NCBI RefSeq assembly: GCF_000718165.1
Contig: NZ_JOEY01000041.1
Location: 1-64,000 of the forward strand
Source: Streptomyces fulvoviolaceus
Lineage (GTDB): Bacteria > Actinomycetota > Actinomycetes > Streptomycetales > Streptomycetaceae
DNA: 64,000 nucleotides
Direction: 5' to 3'
Position 1 is the first letter of the stretch. Each line of letters opens with the position of its first letter. Under the pieces are notes generated by a model. The model was given only the letters and a program-made list of their open reading frames with translations. It was not told the origin of the DNA and searched no databases. Made by a program: the position numbers and the translations under genes. Shown here piece after piece: positions 1 through 8,293 of this stretch.

Positions 1-141
1 CTGACCATGGACGGCGTGAAGGGGATCGCGACCGCCGCCGGCATGGGCCTGGTCTCGCTCGGCGCGGCCGGCGGCCTCATCGCGAACCGCCGCAAGCCGA
101 CCGCGGCCGGGGCCCCGGCCGCGGCCCGCCACCGGGCCTAG
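1..141 (+). CDS. C-terminal end of a small membrane-anchored protein (partial)
   Basis: Only the last 46 codons are inside the window; the frame is open from base 1 and stops with TAG at 139-141. The visible tail has one hydrophobic glycine/alanine-rich stretch (GMGLVSLGAAGGLIA) followed by a short basic, Ala/Pro/Arg-rich end (NRRKPTAAG). That arrangement is typical of a single C-terminal membrane anchor with a positive cytoplasmic tail. No catalytic motif is visible. The gene cannot be named from this fragment, and the upstream part is needed. Confidence 0.5.
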   Translation: MTMDGVKGIATAAGMGLVSLGAAGGLIANRRKPTAAGAPAAARHRA

Positions 142-329
142 GACCTGTATGCGCCGTCTGCCAGGAGTTCGCCGACTCCCTGGGCGCGCTCCGCCGTCGT
201 ACTCCGCGGCGCCGACACCGACCCGAGCGACCAGGTCCGCCGGCCACGGTGAAGATCCGGTCTTCCGCGCACCGGATGGGCCGCCCGTCTAGGTTATGGG
301 GTGACATCCGCCCAACTCGGAGAGATCCC

Positions 330-1121
330 ATGTCAATTGAGCGCCCGGTCATCAACAGCGGCGTGCCGCACTCCGCCCGGATCTGGAACTACTGGCTCGG
401 CGGGAAGGACTGCTACGAGATAGACCGGGAGGTCGGCGACCAGATCGCGAGCGCCAATCCGGCGATCCTCGACATCGCCCTGGCGCAGCGGGCGTTTCTG
501 GTCCGGACGGTGGAGTACCTCGTCGGCGAGGCCGGCATCCGCCAGTTCCTCGACGTGGGTACCGGCCTGCCCACCGCGAACAACACCCACGAAGTCGCGC
601 AGCGACTCGTCCCCGAGGCCCGGATCGCCTACGTCGACCACGACCCGGTCGTCCTGGTCCACGCCGAGGCGCTCCTCACCAGCACACCTGAAGGGGCCAC
701 GGACTACATCGACGCCGACCTGCGCGATCCTGAGTCCATCCTGGAACAAGCCGCAAAGACAGTCGACTTCACCCAGCCGATCGCTCTGATACTGCTGGGC
801 ATCACCGCGCACATCACCGACGACTCCGTCTACGACATCGTCGGCCGCCTGGTGGACGCTCTCCCCTCCGGCAGCTATCTCGTGCTCTGCGACGACACCG
901 AGGTGCTCAACCCGCAGCAGATGCACGAAATGATCGAGCAGTGGAACGAGGCGAGCGACAACCCCCGCGTCAACCGCAGCCCGGAAGAACTCGCCCGCTT
1001 CTTCGACGGCCTGGAGCTGCTGGAGCCCGGTCTGGTCTCCGTCTCCCGGTGGCGCCCCGGCGGGTCCGGCGAGCAGGCGGCCGAGGTCGACGACTTCGGC
1101 GGCGTGGCGCGCAAGCGGTAG
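330..1121 (+). CDS. SAM-dependent methyltransferase of the actinobacterial DUF574 (Methyltransf_19) family
   Basis: A 263-residue protein. Its N-terminus (SARIWNYWLGGKDCYEIDREVGD) is the hallmark of the S-adenosylmethionine-dependent methyltransferase family abundant in Streptomyces. A SAM-binding loop follows (FLDVGTGLPTANNTHEVAQ, near residue 70) and then the acidic ribose-binding segment (YVDHDPVV). The substrate is not known for this family. The ATG at 330 is preferred because CGGAGAG lies seven bases upstream; an in-frame ATG at 249 has no such site. A -10-like TAGGTT lies at 291-296. The gene stands alone and faces the hydrolase at 1901 convergently, with a hairpin between them. Confidence 0.8.
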   Translation: MSIERPVINSGVPHSARIWNYWLGGKDCYEIDREVGDQIASANPAILDIALAQRAFLVRTVEYLVGEAGIRQFLDVGTGLPTANNTHEVAQRLVPEARIAYVDHDPVVLVHAEALLTSTPEGATDYIDADLRDPESILEQAAKTVDFTQPIALILLGITAHITDDSVYDIVGRLVDALPSGSYLVLCDDTEVLNPQQMHEMIEQWNEASDNPRVNRSPEELARFFDGLELLEPGLVSVSRWRPGGSGEQAAEVDDFGGVARKR

Positions 1122-1125
1122 GACC

Positions 1126-1154
1126 GAGGTCTGGCCGGGGGCCGGCCAGACCTC
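1126..1154. terminator. Bidirectional hairpin terminator between convergent genes
   Basis: Perfect 13-bp stem (GAGGTCTGGCCGG paired with its complement) with a 3-base loop, four bases after the methyltransferase stop and 18 bases before the end of the convergent hydrolase gene. There is no U-tract, as is common in Streptomyces. Confidence 0.7.
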
Positions 1155-1172
1155 GATGGCGACAGGGCCGCT

Positions 1173-1901
1173 CTAGACCGCGCAGGCCCTCACGAACGCG
1201 TCGGCCAGTTCGGCGGGGCGGGTGAAGAGGGCCTCGTGGCTGCCCGGGGTCTCGATGACCAGCGGGTCCTTGAGCCGTGGCAGGAAGCGGTTGGCCCAGG
1301 CCCACTCGCCGGGAAGAGCAAGGTCTTCGGTGGCCAGGATGTAGGCGGTGGGGATGTCGAGTGCGGCGAACGCCGTCGTGTCCGGCTTCTCGGTGAAGGT
1401 GCCCAGGGGCTGCGGGACGAGCAGGGAGTGGACCAGGCGCTGGGTCTCCTCACTGGCGTCCTGCATGAACGCCTGCTGAAAGACCTCAAAGGGAAACGTC
1501 ACCGTGTCGTTGCCGGAGGCCGCCGCCACGGCGTGGAACATCTCGCCGTAGTGCGGCGGGCACGCGTCGATCAGGGACTCGCCGTCCTGCGGGACGAACG
1601 CGTTCCAGAAGACCAGGCGCCGAATCCGGGCGGCGAGCCTCGGCGCCGCGCCGGCCAGGACGTATCCGCCCCAGCTGTGGCCGACCAGGGTGATGTCGGT
1701 CAGCCCGGCCCGTTCGACGTAGTCCACGAGGCTGTTCACGCAGTCGGTGAGGGTCACGCCGCGCGGGTCGTCATCGGCGCCCAGCCCGGCCAGGGTAGGG
1801 GTGTGCACCTGGTGCCCAGCGGCTCTCAGCTCTGTCGCGACCGGGCGCCAGGCCCATCCGCCGTGACAGGCTCCGGTCACCAGGACGAAGGTCTCGCTCA
1901 T
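1173..1901 (-). CDS. Alpha/beta hydrolase resembling methyl-salicylate esterases (SABP2/MES and EstC type)
   Basis: A 242-residue alpha/beta hydrolase. The N-terminal strand and oxyanion loop read FVLVTGACHGGWAW, close to the GACHGGW signature of plant methylesterases and bacterial EstC. The nucleophile elbow is GHSWGG, the acid probably lies in ATEDLALP, and the catalytic His in GSHEALF near the C-terminus. The ATG at 1901 has AAAGGAG upstream, which decides the start. It lies 35 bp downstream of the maleylpyruvate isomerase gene on the same strand with no visible terminator, so it is probably the last gene of the salicylate operon. I infer that it could free salicylate from an ester; the true substrate is unproven. 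Confidence 0.72.
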   Translation of the reverse strand: MSETFVLVTGACHGGWAWRPVATELRAAGHQVHTPTLAGLGADDDPRGVTLTDCVNSLVDYVERAGLTDITLVGHSWGGYVLAGAAPRLAARIRRLVFWNAFVPQDGESLIDACPPHYGEMFHAVAAASGNDTVTFPFEVFQQAFMQDASEETQRLVHSLLVPQPLGTFTEKPDTTAFAALDIPTAYILATEDLALPGEWAWANRFLPRLKDPLVIETPGSHEALFTRPAELADAFVRACAV

Positions 1902-1936
1902 GTCGATCTCCTTTGATCGATAGGTCATGTCGGTTG

Positions 1937-2629
1937 TCACAACCAGCGTGGAATGTCGGGGAGTTCACCCGTCACATGCAGCTTCTCGGTGCCGCCCCGG
2001 CCGGTGAGCCAGGCGGCAAGGGCGTACGGCGGTCCGGTGACCGTGACACCGGGGGCGGGCGCGCCGAGTACGGCGGTGCCGTGGCCGTCCGCCACCAGTT
2101 CGGCGCCGGCGCCGATCCGTGGCGTCATCCACCCGGCGACATCCCGCACCAGAGCCCAGGCGAAGTCGGGTGGCAGGACGTCCACATCAACGCCGACGCG
2201 CAGGTCCACCAGGTGGATCCACACCTCGCGCGCCCTCAGCCACAGCACCTCGGACGCCGGGATCTCCCGGCCCTGAGCGCTGGTGACGGTGGCCGACCAG
2301 TCGTCGACGGTCAGCGCCCCGGCGGCTTCCAGGAAACGGGCGGCGGACTCTCGTACATCCGCCAGTTGTTCGGCGAGCGGCCGCCCCGCACCCTCCTCGA
2401 TGTCCAGGGCACGCTGGTCCGGCGAGGCGTACATGGGCGTACGGATCCCCGTCCGGGCCCAGTTCAGCAGGTTGACCAGGGCGTCGGCGTTGCGGGCGAG
2501 GTGGGTGAGCAGATGGCCGCGGGTCCAGCCGGGCAGGGCGGACGGCTCGGTCACCGCATCGGCAGGCAGCACGTCGACCGCCCGCTGCAGCGCGAGCTGC
2601 CCCTCTTCCACCCAGTTCAGGACCTTCAC
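1937..2629 (-). CDS. Mycothiol-dependent maleylpyruvate isomerase (MDMPI, DinB-like fold)
   Basis: A 230-residue protein with the MDMPI N-terminal four-helix signature LPGWTRGHLLTHLARNADAL and a second metal site REVWIHLVDL; the His of the first and the Glu and His of the second match the zinc ligands of the family. It would isomerise maleylpyruvate, the product of gentisate ring cleavage, to fumarylpyruvate using mycothiol rather than glutathione, as expected for an actinomycete. The GTG start at 2629 overlaps the stop of the fumarylpyruvate hydrolase gene (GTGA), indicating translational coupling. The C-terminal 80 residues form the usual sterol-carrier-like domain. Confidence 0.83.
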   Translation of the reverse strand: MKVLNWVEEGQLALQRAVDVLPADAVTEPSALPGWTRGHLLTHLARNADALVNLLNWARTGIRTPMYASPDQRALDIEEGAGRPLAEQLADVRESAARFLEAAGALTVDDWSATVTSAQGREIPASEVLWLRAREVWIHLVDLRVGVDVDVLPPDFAWALVRDVAGWMTPRIGAGAELVADGHGTAVLGAPAPGVTVTGPPYALAAWLTGRGGTEKLHVTGELPDIPRWL

Positions 2630-3459
2630 GGCTTGTCCTCGACAACGGTGTTCACGCACTCCCCGACGCCCTCGACCACGGTCCGTACGACCTGACCGGG
2701 CTTCAGGAACACCTTGGGATCGCGGGCCGCGCCGACCCCGCCCGGCGTACCGGTGAGCACGAGGTCGCCCGGCTCCAGCGTCGTGAACGTGCTGAGGTAC
2801 GCGGCGATGTCCGCCGGGCTGAACAGCAGGTCGGAGGTGCGCGAGCGTTGCATGACCTCGCCGTCCACCTCGAGGCGGATCTCCAGGTCGGCGGCGTCGT
2901 CGATCTCGTCCCCGGTCACCAGCCAGGGCCCGGCCGGGGTGCTGGCCTCCCACGCCTTGCCCTGCAGCCACTGCGGGGTACGCCACTGCCAGTCCCGCAT
3001 GGAGATGTCGTTGACGACGGTGTAGCCGGCGATCGCGGCCGCCGCCTCCTCCTTGGTCGCCCGGCGGCGCAGCTGCGAGCCGATGACGAAGCCGAGTTCG
3101 GCCTCCCAGTCCAGCTCCTCCGTCTCGCCGGGGTGGACGATGTCGTCGCGGGCGCCGAGCAGGACGTTGGCGAACTTGCCGAAGAGGGCGGGGTACGAGG
3201 GCATCTCGCGGCCCATCTCCGCGATGTGGGTGCGGTAGTTGTGGCCCACGCAGAAGATCTTGGACGGGGTCGTGACGACCGGGGCGAGGTCGAGGGCGGC
3301 CACGTCGTGCGTCGGCCCCTCGGCGGCGGCCGCGTACGTACGCCAGTCGGGGCGGCGCAGGAGGGCGGCGACGTCGGCGGCACCGGTCTCCACGGCCCGG
3401 TCGCCGTCGAGACGGACGGCCGCCGTGCCGTCGGCGGTGCGGATGGTGGCGAGCTTCAT
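2626..3459 (-). CDS. Fumarylpyruvate hydrolase (fumarylacetoacetate hydrolase family)
   Basis: A 277-residue FAH-family enzyme. The core contains the substrate and metal signatures FCVGHNYRTHIAEMG (about 69-83), the acidic metal cluster ELDWEAELG (115-123), NDISMRDW (150-157) and the closing LTGTPGGVG (235-243). In this operon it should hydrolyse fumarylpyruvate to fumarate and pyruvate, the last step of the gentisate pathway. The ATG at 3459 overlaps the gentisate dioxygenase stop as ATGA; a longer frame upstream is only the opposite reading of the dioxygenase gene. Its 3' end overlaps the isomerase start, so three genes are translationally coupled here. Confidence 0.87.
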   Translation of the reverse strand: MKLATIRTADGTAAVRLDGDRAVETGAADVAALLRRPDWRTYAAAAEGPTHDVAALDLAPVVTTPSKIFCVGHNYRTHIAEMGREMPSYPALFGKFANVLLGARDDIVHPGETEELDWEAELGFVIGSQLRRRATKEEAAAAIAGYTVVNDISMRDWQWRTPQWLQGKAWEASTPAGPWLVTGDEIDDAADLEIRLEVDGEVMQRSRTSDLLFSPADIAAYLSTFTTLEPGDLVLTGTPGGVGAARDPKVFLKPGQVVRTVVEGVGECVNTVVEDKP

Positions 3460-4586
3460 GCGAGGGTGCTCCCGGTGTTCCCAGCCGTTTCCGGCTTCTC
3501 GGTCGTTTCGGTGCGGGCGAGGTTGAGCGCCTCGTACAGGGGCGCGTCGCTGAAGGTGAACAGGTCGAGCTGCGTGTGCGCGGCGATGGTCAGCGCACAC
3601 CAGGAGGGGACGGCGATCAGGTCGCCGGCGGTCACCTCGATCACGCGGTCGTCGAGGGTGACGGTGCCGCTGCCTCGGAAGACCTGCCAGACCGAGGAGC
3701 CCACCGTGCGGCGGGTGGCGGTGGCCGTGCGCGGGCGCAGGCGGTGCATCTCGGTGCGCAGGCTGGCCAGCGCGTCGCGGCCGGTGGCGGGGTGGGTGAA
3801 GCGGATGCCCGCGTGACCGGGCTCGATGACACCGGGGTGCCCCTCGTCCGCCAACTCCAGCTGGGCGGTGAGGGCGTCGTCGGTGTCGGCCCAACGGTAG
3901 GCCATCAGCGGGGAGTTGACGCTGTCCGGCGCCCCGATCGGGCGCAGCCCCGGGTGCCCCCACAGCCGCTCGTTGCGCGACCGGGACGGAGTCGAACGGT
4001 CCGACACCCCGTCCTCCCCGAACTCGAAGAACCCGGCGTCCAGGCGGTGCACGAGCGGGATGTCGAGGCCGTCGAGCCAGACCATCGGCTCGTCGCCGAC
4101 GTGGTGGTGGCCGTGCCAGTGCATCGACGGGGTGAGCAGCAGGTCGCCCGGCCGCATCTCCACCGCGTCGCCGTTGACGACCGTCCACACGCCCTCGCCC
4201 TCCAGGATGAACCGGAAGGCGCCCTGCGAGTGCCGGTGCGCGGGAGCGACCTCGCGCGGGCCGAGGTACTGAATCGCCGCCCACAGATTGGGAGTTGCGT
4301 ACGGCCGTCCGGGCAGACCGGGGTTGGCGATCGCGATCGCACGGCGTTCACCGCCGCGCCCGACCGGCACCAGGTCTCCGGACCGGCGGGCGAGCGGCAG
4401 GAGCGTGTCCCACTGCCAGACATGCGGGACGGCCTCGGGCTGCGGGGTGAGCGGCATGAGGTTGCCGATCTCGGTCCACAGGGGGATGAGGCCGGCCGCC
4501 GCGAAGCCGTCGTAGAGCTTGCGGAGTTCGGGGTCCGTCTCCTCCGGGGCTATGACGGGCGCCATGCCGTCGGTGTCACTGGTCAT
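3456..4586 (-). CDS. sdgD: Gentisate 1,2-dioxygenase
   Basis: A 376-residue two-cupin dioxygenase. The first cupin has the Fe(II) motif HRHSQGAFRFILEG near residue 118 and the second half of the site MHWHGHHHVG near 155. The C-terminal cupin is degenerate, as in characterised gentisate dioxygenases. It opens gentisate between C1 and C2 to maleylpyruvate. The ATG at 4586 has GAAGGA upstream inside the end of the preceding ligase gene, and the two genes overlap by 11 bp. The order ligase, dioxygenase, hydrolase, isomerase makes gentisate a better substrate call than 1-hydroxy-2-naphthoate. Known parallel: sdgD in the salicylate pathway of Streptomyces sp. WA46. Confidence 0.87.
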   Translation of the reverse strand: MTSDTDGMAPVIAPEETDPELRKLYDGFAAAGLIPLWTEIGNLMPLTPQPEAVPHVWQWDTLLPLARRSGDLVPVGRGGERRAIAIANPGLPGRPYATPNLWAAIQYLGPREVAPAHRHSQGAFRFILEGEGVWTVVNGDAVEMRPGDLLLTPSMHWHGHHHVGDEPMVWLDGLDIPLVHRLDAGFFEFGEDGVSDRSTPSRSRNERLWGHPGLRPIGAPDSVNSPLMAYRWADTDDALTAQLELADEGHPGVIEPGHAGIRFTHPATGRDALASLRTEMHRLRPRTATATRRTVGSSVWQVFRGSGTVTLDDRVIEVTAGDLIAVPSWCALTIAAHTQLDLFTFSDAPLYEALNLARTETTEKPETAGNTGSTLA

Positions 4587-6249
4587 CGGGGGTTCCTTCG
4601 GCGTCGAGGCGGCGCGCGATGTCGGCGCGCAGGGCCTTCTTGTCGATCTTTCCGACCTTGGTGGCGGCGAGTTCGGGGACCGTCACCAACCGGTCCGGGA
4701 ATTTGAAGCGGGCGATGCCCTCACGGTCCATGACGTGGTGGACGTCGTCGAGGGTGACCGTGTGCCCCGGTTCCGGTACGACGTAGAGGCAGACCCGCTC
4801 GCCGAGTTGAGCGTCGGGCATGGCCACGGCGGCGGCGCGGGCGACGCCGGGGACCTGGTAGGTGAAGTTCTCGATCTCCTCGGCGGAGATGTTCTCCCCG
4901 CCCCGGATGATCATGTCCTTGTCGCGGCCCTCGACGACGAGATTGCCGTCGGGCAGCAGCCGCACGATGTCACCGGTGCGATACCAGCCGTCCTCGGTGA
5001 AGGCACGGGCGTTCTGCTCCTCGGCGCGGTAGTAGCCGCGCGGGGTGTACGGGCCGCGGGTGAGCAGCACGCCGGGTGTTCCGTCGGGGACCGGGTTGCC
5101 CAGTTCGTCGACGACGAGGAGTTCGTCGTCCTCGCACATGGGGCGGCCCTGCGTCGTACAGATGACGTCTTCGGAGTCGTCCAGGCGCGTGTAGTTGAGC
5201 AGGCCCTCGGCCATCCCGAACACCTGCTGGAGGGTGCAGCCCAGTTCGGGGCGGACGCGGCGGGCGACGTGGTCGGCGAGCCGGGAGCCGCCGACCTGGA
5301 GGACGCGCAACGAGCTCAGGTCGGCCCCCGGGTGTTCCCGGTGGTGGTCCAGCCAGCGCTGGGCGACGGCCGGGACCAGGGCCGAGGCGGTGACGCCCTC
5401 GCGCTCGACGATCGCGAACGCCTTCTCCGGGTTGGGCGAGCCGAGGACCACCCGGCCGCCGTTCAGCAGCACACCCAGCAGGCCCGGGCAGGCGAGCGGG
5501 AAGTTGTGGCCGAGCGGGAGAGCGGCGAAGTAGACGGTGTCGGGGCCGAATTCACAGACCTCGGCGCTGCGGCGGGCGTTGTAGACGTAGTCGTCGTGCG
5601 TGCGGGCGATGAGCTTGGGCAGCCCGGTGGTGCCGCCGGAGAGCAGGAAGACGGCGATCGAGCGGCTGTCGGGGCGGTACGCGTCCACGGCGGCCCGGTC
5701 CGCCGGCGTGCCGGGAGCCGCGCACAACTCCCGCAGGTCCACGGCGTCGTCGCCGACCTTGTCGCCAAGGACCAGGATGTGCTGGAGAGTCGGCGATTCC
5801 TCGGCGATCTCGAACGCCATCGTCTGGTGATCGTGGTCCTTGAGGAAATCCGGCACCGCGATGCCCACGGCCTCGCTGTGCTCGACCAGGTACCCGACCT
5901 CGTGCCTGCGGTGCCCGGGCAGCGCCATCACCGGGATGACGCCGAGGCGCAGACAGCCGTAGGCCAGGATCACGAACTCGGCGGTGTTGGGCAGCTGTAC
6001 CACGAGCCGGTCGTCCGGACGGAGGCCGAGCGCGGCCAGGCGCAGGGCCACGGCGTCCGCGTGCTCGGCGAGTTGACGGTACGTCAGCCGCCGTTCGCCG
6101 TCGACGAGTGCGACAGCGTTGGGAGTCGCGTCGGCGACGGCGTGGAGCCGGTCGCCGATGGCATGGCCTTCCCAGTAGCCCTTCGCGGTGTAGCGCTCGG
6201 CGTGGTCCGCGGGCCAGGGCACAGCGCCATTGCTGCTCGGCCTAGGCAT
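4576..6249 (-). CDS. sdgA: Salicylyl-AMP ligase (aryl-adenylating enzyme)
   Basis: A 557-residue adenylate-forming enzyme of the DhbE/EntE class. It shows the P-loop-like FLLSGGTTGLPKLI (about 212-225), the aryl-acid motif LPLGHNFPLACPG, the VFGMAEG motif, YRTGDIV and the hinge/catalytic regions DMIIRGGENIS and KVGKIDKKALR. The aryl-pocket motif favours 2-hydroxy- or 2,3-dihydroxybenzoate over aliphatic acids. There are no siderophore NRPS genes nearby; instead it sits between a CoA ligase-type gene and gentisate dioxygenase, matching SdgA of Streptomyces WA46. It would form salicylyl-AMP for transfer to CoA. The start at 6249 overlaps the preceding gene by 8 bp. Confidence 0.83.
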   Translation of the reverse strand: MPRPSSNGAVPWPADHAERYTAKGYWEGHAIGDRLHAVADATPNAVALVDGERRLTYRQLAEHADAVALRLAALGLRPDDRLVVQLPNTAEFVILAYGCLRLGVIPVMALPGHRRHEVGYLVEHSEAVGIAVPDFLKDHDHQTMAFEIAEESPTLQHILVLGDKVGDDAVDLRELCAAPGTPADRAAVDAYRPDSRSIAVFLLSGGTTGLPKLIARTHDDYVYNARRSAEVCEFGPDTVYFAALPLGHNFPLACPGLLGVLLNGGRVVLGSPNPEKAFAIVEREGVTASALVPAVAQRWLDHHREHPGADLSSLRVLQVGGSRLADHVARRVRPELGCTLQQVFGMAEGLLNYTRLDDSEDVICTTQGRPMCEDDELLVVDELGNPVPDGTPGVLLTRGPYTPRGYYRAEEQNARAFTEDGWYRTGDIVRLLPDGNLVVEGRDKDMIIRGGENISAEEIENFTYQVPGVARAAAVAMPDAQLGERVCLYVVPEPGHTVTLDDVHHVMDREGIARFKFPDRLVTVPELAATKVGKIDKKALRADIARRLDAEGTPDDQ

Positions 6250-8293
6250 GGTCGGTCTCCTTGGTGGTGGGCACGATCACGGCGTCCAGGGCGATGAGCC
6301 CGTCGGCGGTGAGCCGCAAGGGGTTGATCTCGATCTCGGCGGTGTCCGGACTCGCGGCCAGGGCGGCGGCGAGTGCCGAGACGACCCGCCCGAACTCGGC
6401 GCGGTCGAGCACCGGCCCGCCGCGCCAGCCGTCGAGCAGGGCACGGGCGGCCAGGTCGTCGGGCATCCCGGCGGCCTCCGCCGCGGACAGCGGGGCGAGC
6501 CGGATCGCCACGTCCGCGAGGGCCTCGGCGGCGGTGCCGCCCAGCCCGGCGAGGACGATCGGCCCGAACACGGGGTCCCGTCGCACACCGAGCACGAGGT
6601 CGACTCCGGCCGGGGCCATGGCCTCGACCAGGTACCGGCGGTCGGAGCCGATGGCGTCCAGCGCCGCGTCGAGTTCGTCGGGGGTGCGCACGCCCAGGTG
6701 GACTCCGCCGATCTCCGTCTTGTGGAGGATCGCGGCGTCGAGCACCTTGACGGCGACGGGCCCGCCCAGCAGGCGCAGGGCGTAGTGGGCGTCGGCGCGG
6801 GTGTCGCAGGCGACGCGGTTCGGGGTGCGGATGCCGAGCGAGGCGAGGAGGGTCTTGGCGGCGTCCTCGTCCAGCGGGCCGGACGGCACGGAGGCGGCCG
6901 TCTCTTGCACAGACCCGTCGGTGTGCAAGGCCCGCTGTCGCGCATGCGTCACCAGCGCCCGTACGGCATTGGCGGCCGAGGCAGGTCCGGTCAGCGCCGG
7001 AATCCCCGCCTTGTGCAGCCGCGCCCGCTGTTCGGCGACGTCCTCGGGCAGGCCCCCGACGACCACCACGGCCGGGGAGTCGGCCCCGAGGCCGGCGTCC
7101 TGCGCAGCCGAGGCGAGGTCGACACTGTCGGGCTCGGTGAGGGCGTAGACGGCGAGCAGGTCCACCTCGGGATCGGTGGCCGTCGTGTCCAGCACGCGCG
7201 CGAAGGTCTCGGCGGGCCGGCCGGTGTCGACCGGGTTGCGCTGGTACGTGAGCGGGGGCAGCAGTTCGCCGAGCGCCCGCTGCGTGCTCCCGGCCAGCTC
7301 CGGCATCCGGATGCCGTCGGCGCCGGCCCGGTCCGCGAGCAGCAGCCCCGGTCCGGCCTGGGCGGTCACGATGGCGAGTCCCGGGTCCGGGGCGGGGCGC
7401 AGCTGGATGCGGGAGAGCGCGGTGAGTGCGTCCACCATCTCCCGTTCGTCGTCCACGACCACCGCACCGGCCTGCCGGAGCGCGGCACGCGTCGTACGCC
7501 AGGAGGTGGCGAGCGCGCCGGTGTGGGACCGGGCGAAGTCACCGACGTCGCTGCGGCCGACGACCAGTGCCGCGACCGGTTTAACGGCGGCCAACAGGCG
7601 CACGGCCTCGACCAGCCGTGGTCCGTCCGGCACCGTCTCCAGATGCAGTGCGACGGCTGTCGTACGGCCGTCCCCCGCGAGGTGTTCCAGAACGTCCGCG
7701 GCGGTGACGTCGAGGCCTGCCCCGATGCCGACACCGAGGCTGATGCCGTTCCCGGCGGCGACCAGGTCGAAGGAGAGCGCGTGGTTGACGCCGCCGCTGG
7801 CCGCGACCACCGCGATGTCACCGGCGGGCAGTTGACCGGCCGCGGGCACGAAGCTGGCCGTGAGTCCGAGATGGGGAGCGAAGAAGCCGGAGGTGTTGGG
7901 GCCGAGCAGGCGGATCCCCGTTTCCTGGGCGACGCGGAGCAGTGCCTCCGCGTGCTCCTCGCCCTCCGGGCCCGCCTCTCCGAAACCACCGGCGCAGACC
8001 AGTGCGGCACGGCAGCCGGCGGCGGCCGCTTCGGCGAGCGCGTCCGCGCAGCCGGCCGCGGGCACGCACAGGACGGCCAGATCGAGTCGTCCGTCGGTGT
8101 GCGCGGCGGCTTCGGCGACCGAGGCGCACACGCCCTCGTCGGGTTCCGGGCGCCGTGAGTTGACCAGGGCGCGGGCGCCGGGGAAGGTCGCCAGCGAGCG
8201 GGCCATGGCGGCGCCCAGCTTGCCGCTCTGCCGCGAGGCGCCGATCACGACCACGCCCTCGGGCGCGAACATCGGCGTCAGGTCGGTGCTCAT
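6242..8293 (-). CDS. sdgB: Salicylyl-CoA synthetase (ADP-forming acyl-CoA synthetase family)
   Basis: A 683-residue protein with the three-domain layout of NDP-forming acyl-CoA synthetases: an N-terminal CoA-binding Rossmann domain (GVVVIGASRQSGKLG, about 14-28), a succinyl-CoA-ligase-like middle with the SHTGALA loop carrying the phosphorylatable His region (about 260), and a C-terminal ATP-grasp_5 domain (GGPVAVKVLDAAILHKTEIGG-like strand, then EINPLRL). In the known Streptomyces salicylate route this protein works with the AMP ligase to make salicylyl-CoA. ATGA overlap with sdgC at 8290-8293 and an 8-bp overlap with sdgA support one transcript. The exact division of labour with the AMP ligase is taken from the literature pathway, not from this sequence. 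Confidence 0.8.
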   Translation of the reverse strand: MSTDLTPMFAPEGVVVIGASRQSGKLGAAMARSLATFPGARALVNSRRPEPDEGVCASVAEAAAHTDGRLDLAVLCVPAAGCADALAEAAAAGCRAALVCAGGFGEAGPEGEEHAEALLRVAQETGIRLLGPNTSGFFAPHLGLTASFVPAAGQLPAGDIAVVAASGGVNHALSFDLVAAGNGISLGVGIGAGLDVTAADVLEHLAGDGRTTAVALHLETVPDGPRLVEAVRLLAAVKPVAALVVGRSDVGDFARSHTGALATSWRTTRAALRQAGAVVVDDEREMVDALTALSRIQLRPAPDPGLAIVTAQAGPGLLLADRAGADGIRMPELAGSTQRALGELLPPLTYQRNPVDTGRPAETFARVLDTTATDPEVDLLAVYALTEPDSVDLASAAQDAGLGADSPAVVVVGGLPEDVAEQRARLHKAGIPALTGPASAANAVRALVTHARQRALHTDGSVQETAASVPSGPLDEDAAKTLLASLGIRTPNRVACDTRADAHYALRLLGGPVAVKVLDAAILHKTEIGGVHLGVRTPDELDAALDAIGSDRRYLVEAMAPAGVDLVLGVRRDPVFGPIVLAGLGGTAAEALADVAIRLAPLSAAEAAGMPDDLAARALLDGWRGGPVLDRAEFGRVVSALAAALAASPDTAEIEINPLRLTADGLIALDAVIVPTTKETDHA

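Noticed and set aside
2626..4284. A long in-frame extension (552 codons) ahead of fumarylpyruvate hydrolase
   Set aside because: The extra part lies over the gentisate dioxygenase gene in another frame, is Arg/Pro-rich, and lacks family similarity; the ATG at 3459 with ATGA overlap is the real start.
4576..6249. Siderophore-type 2,3-dihydroxybenzoate-AMP ligase
   Set aside because: The aryl pocket would allow it, but no NRPS, isochorismatase or carrier protein is present; the catabolic neighbours fit salicylate activation better.
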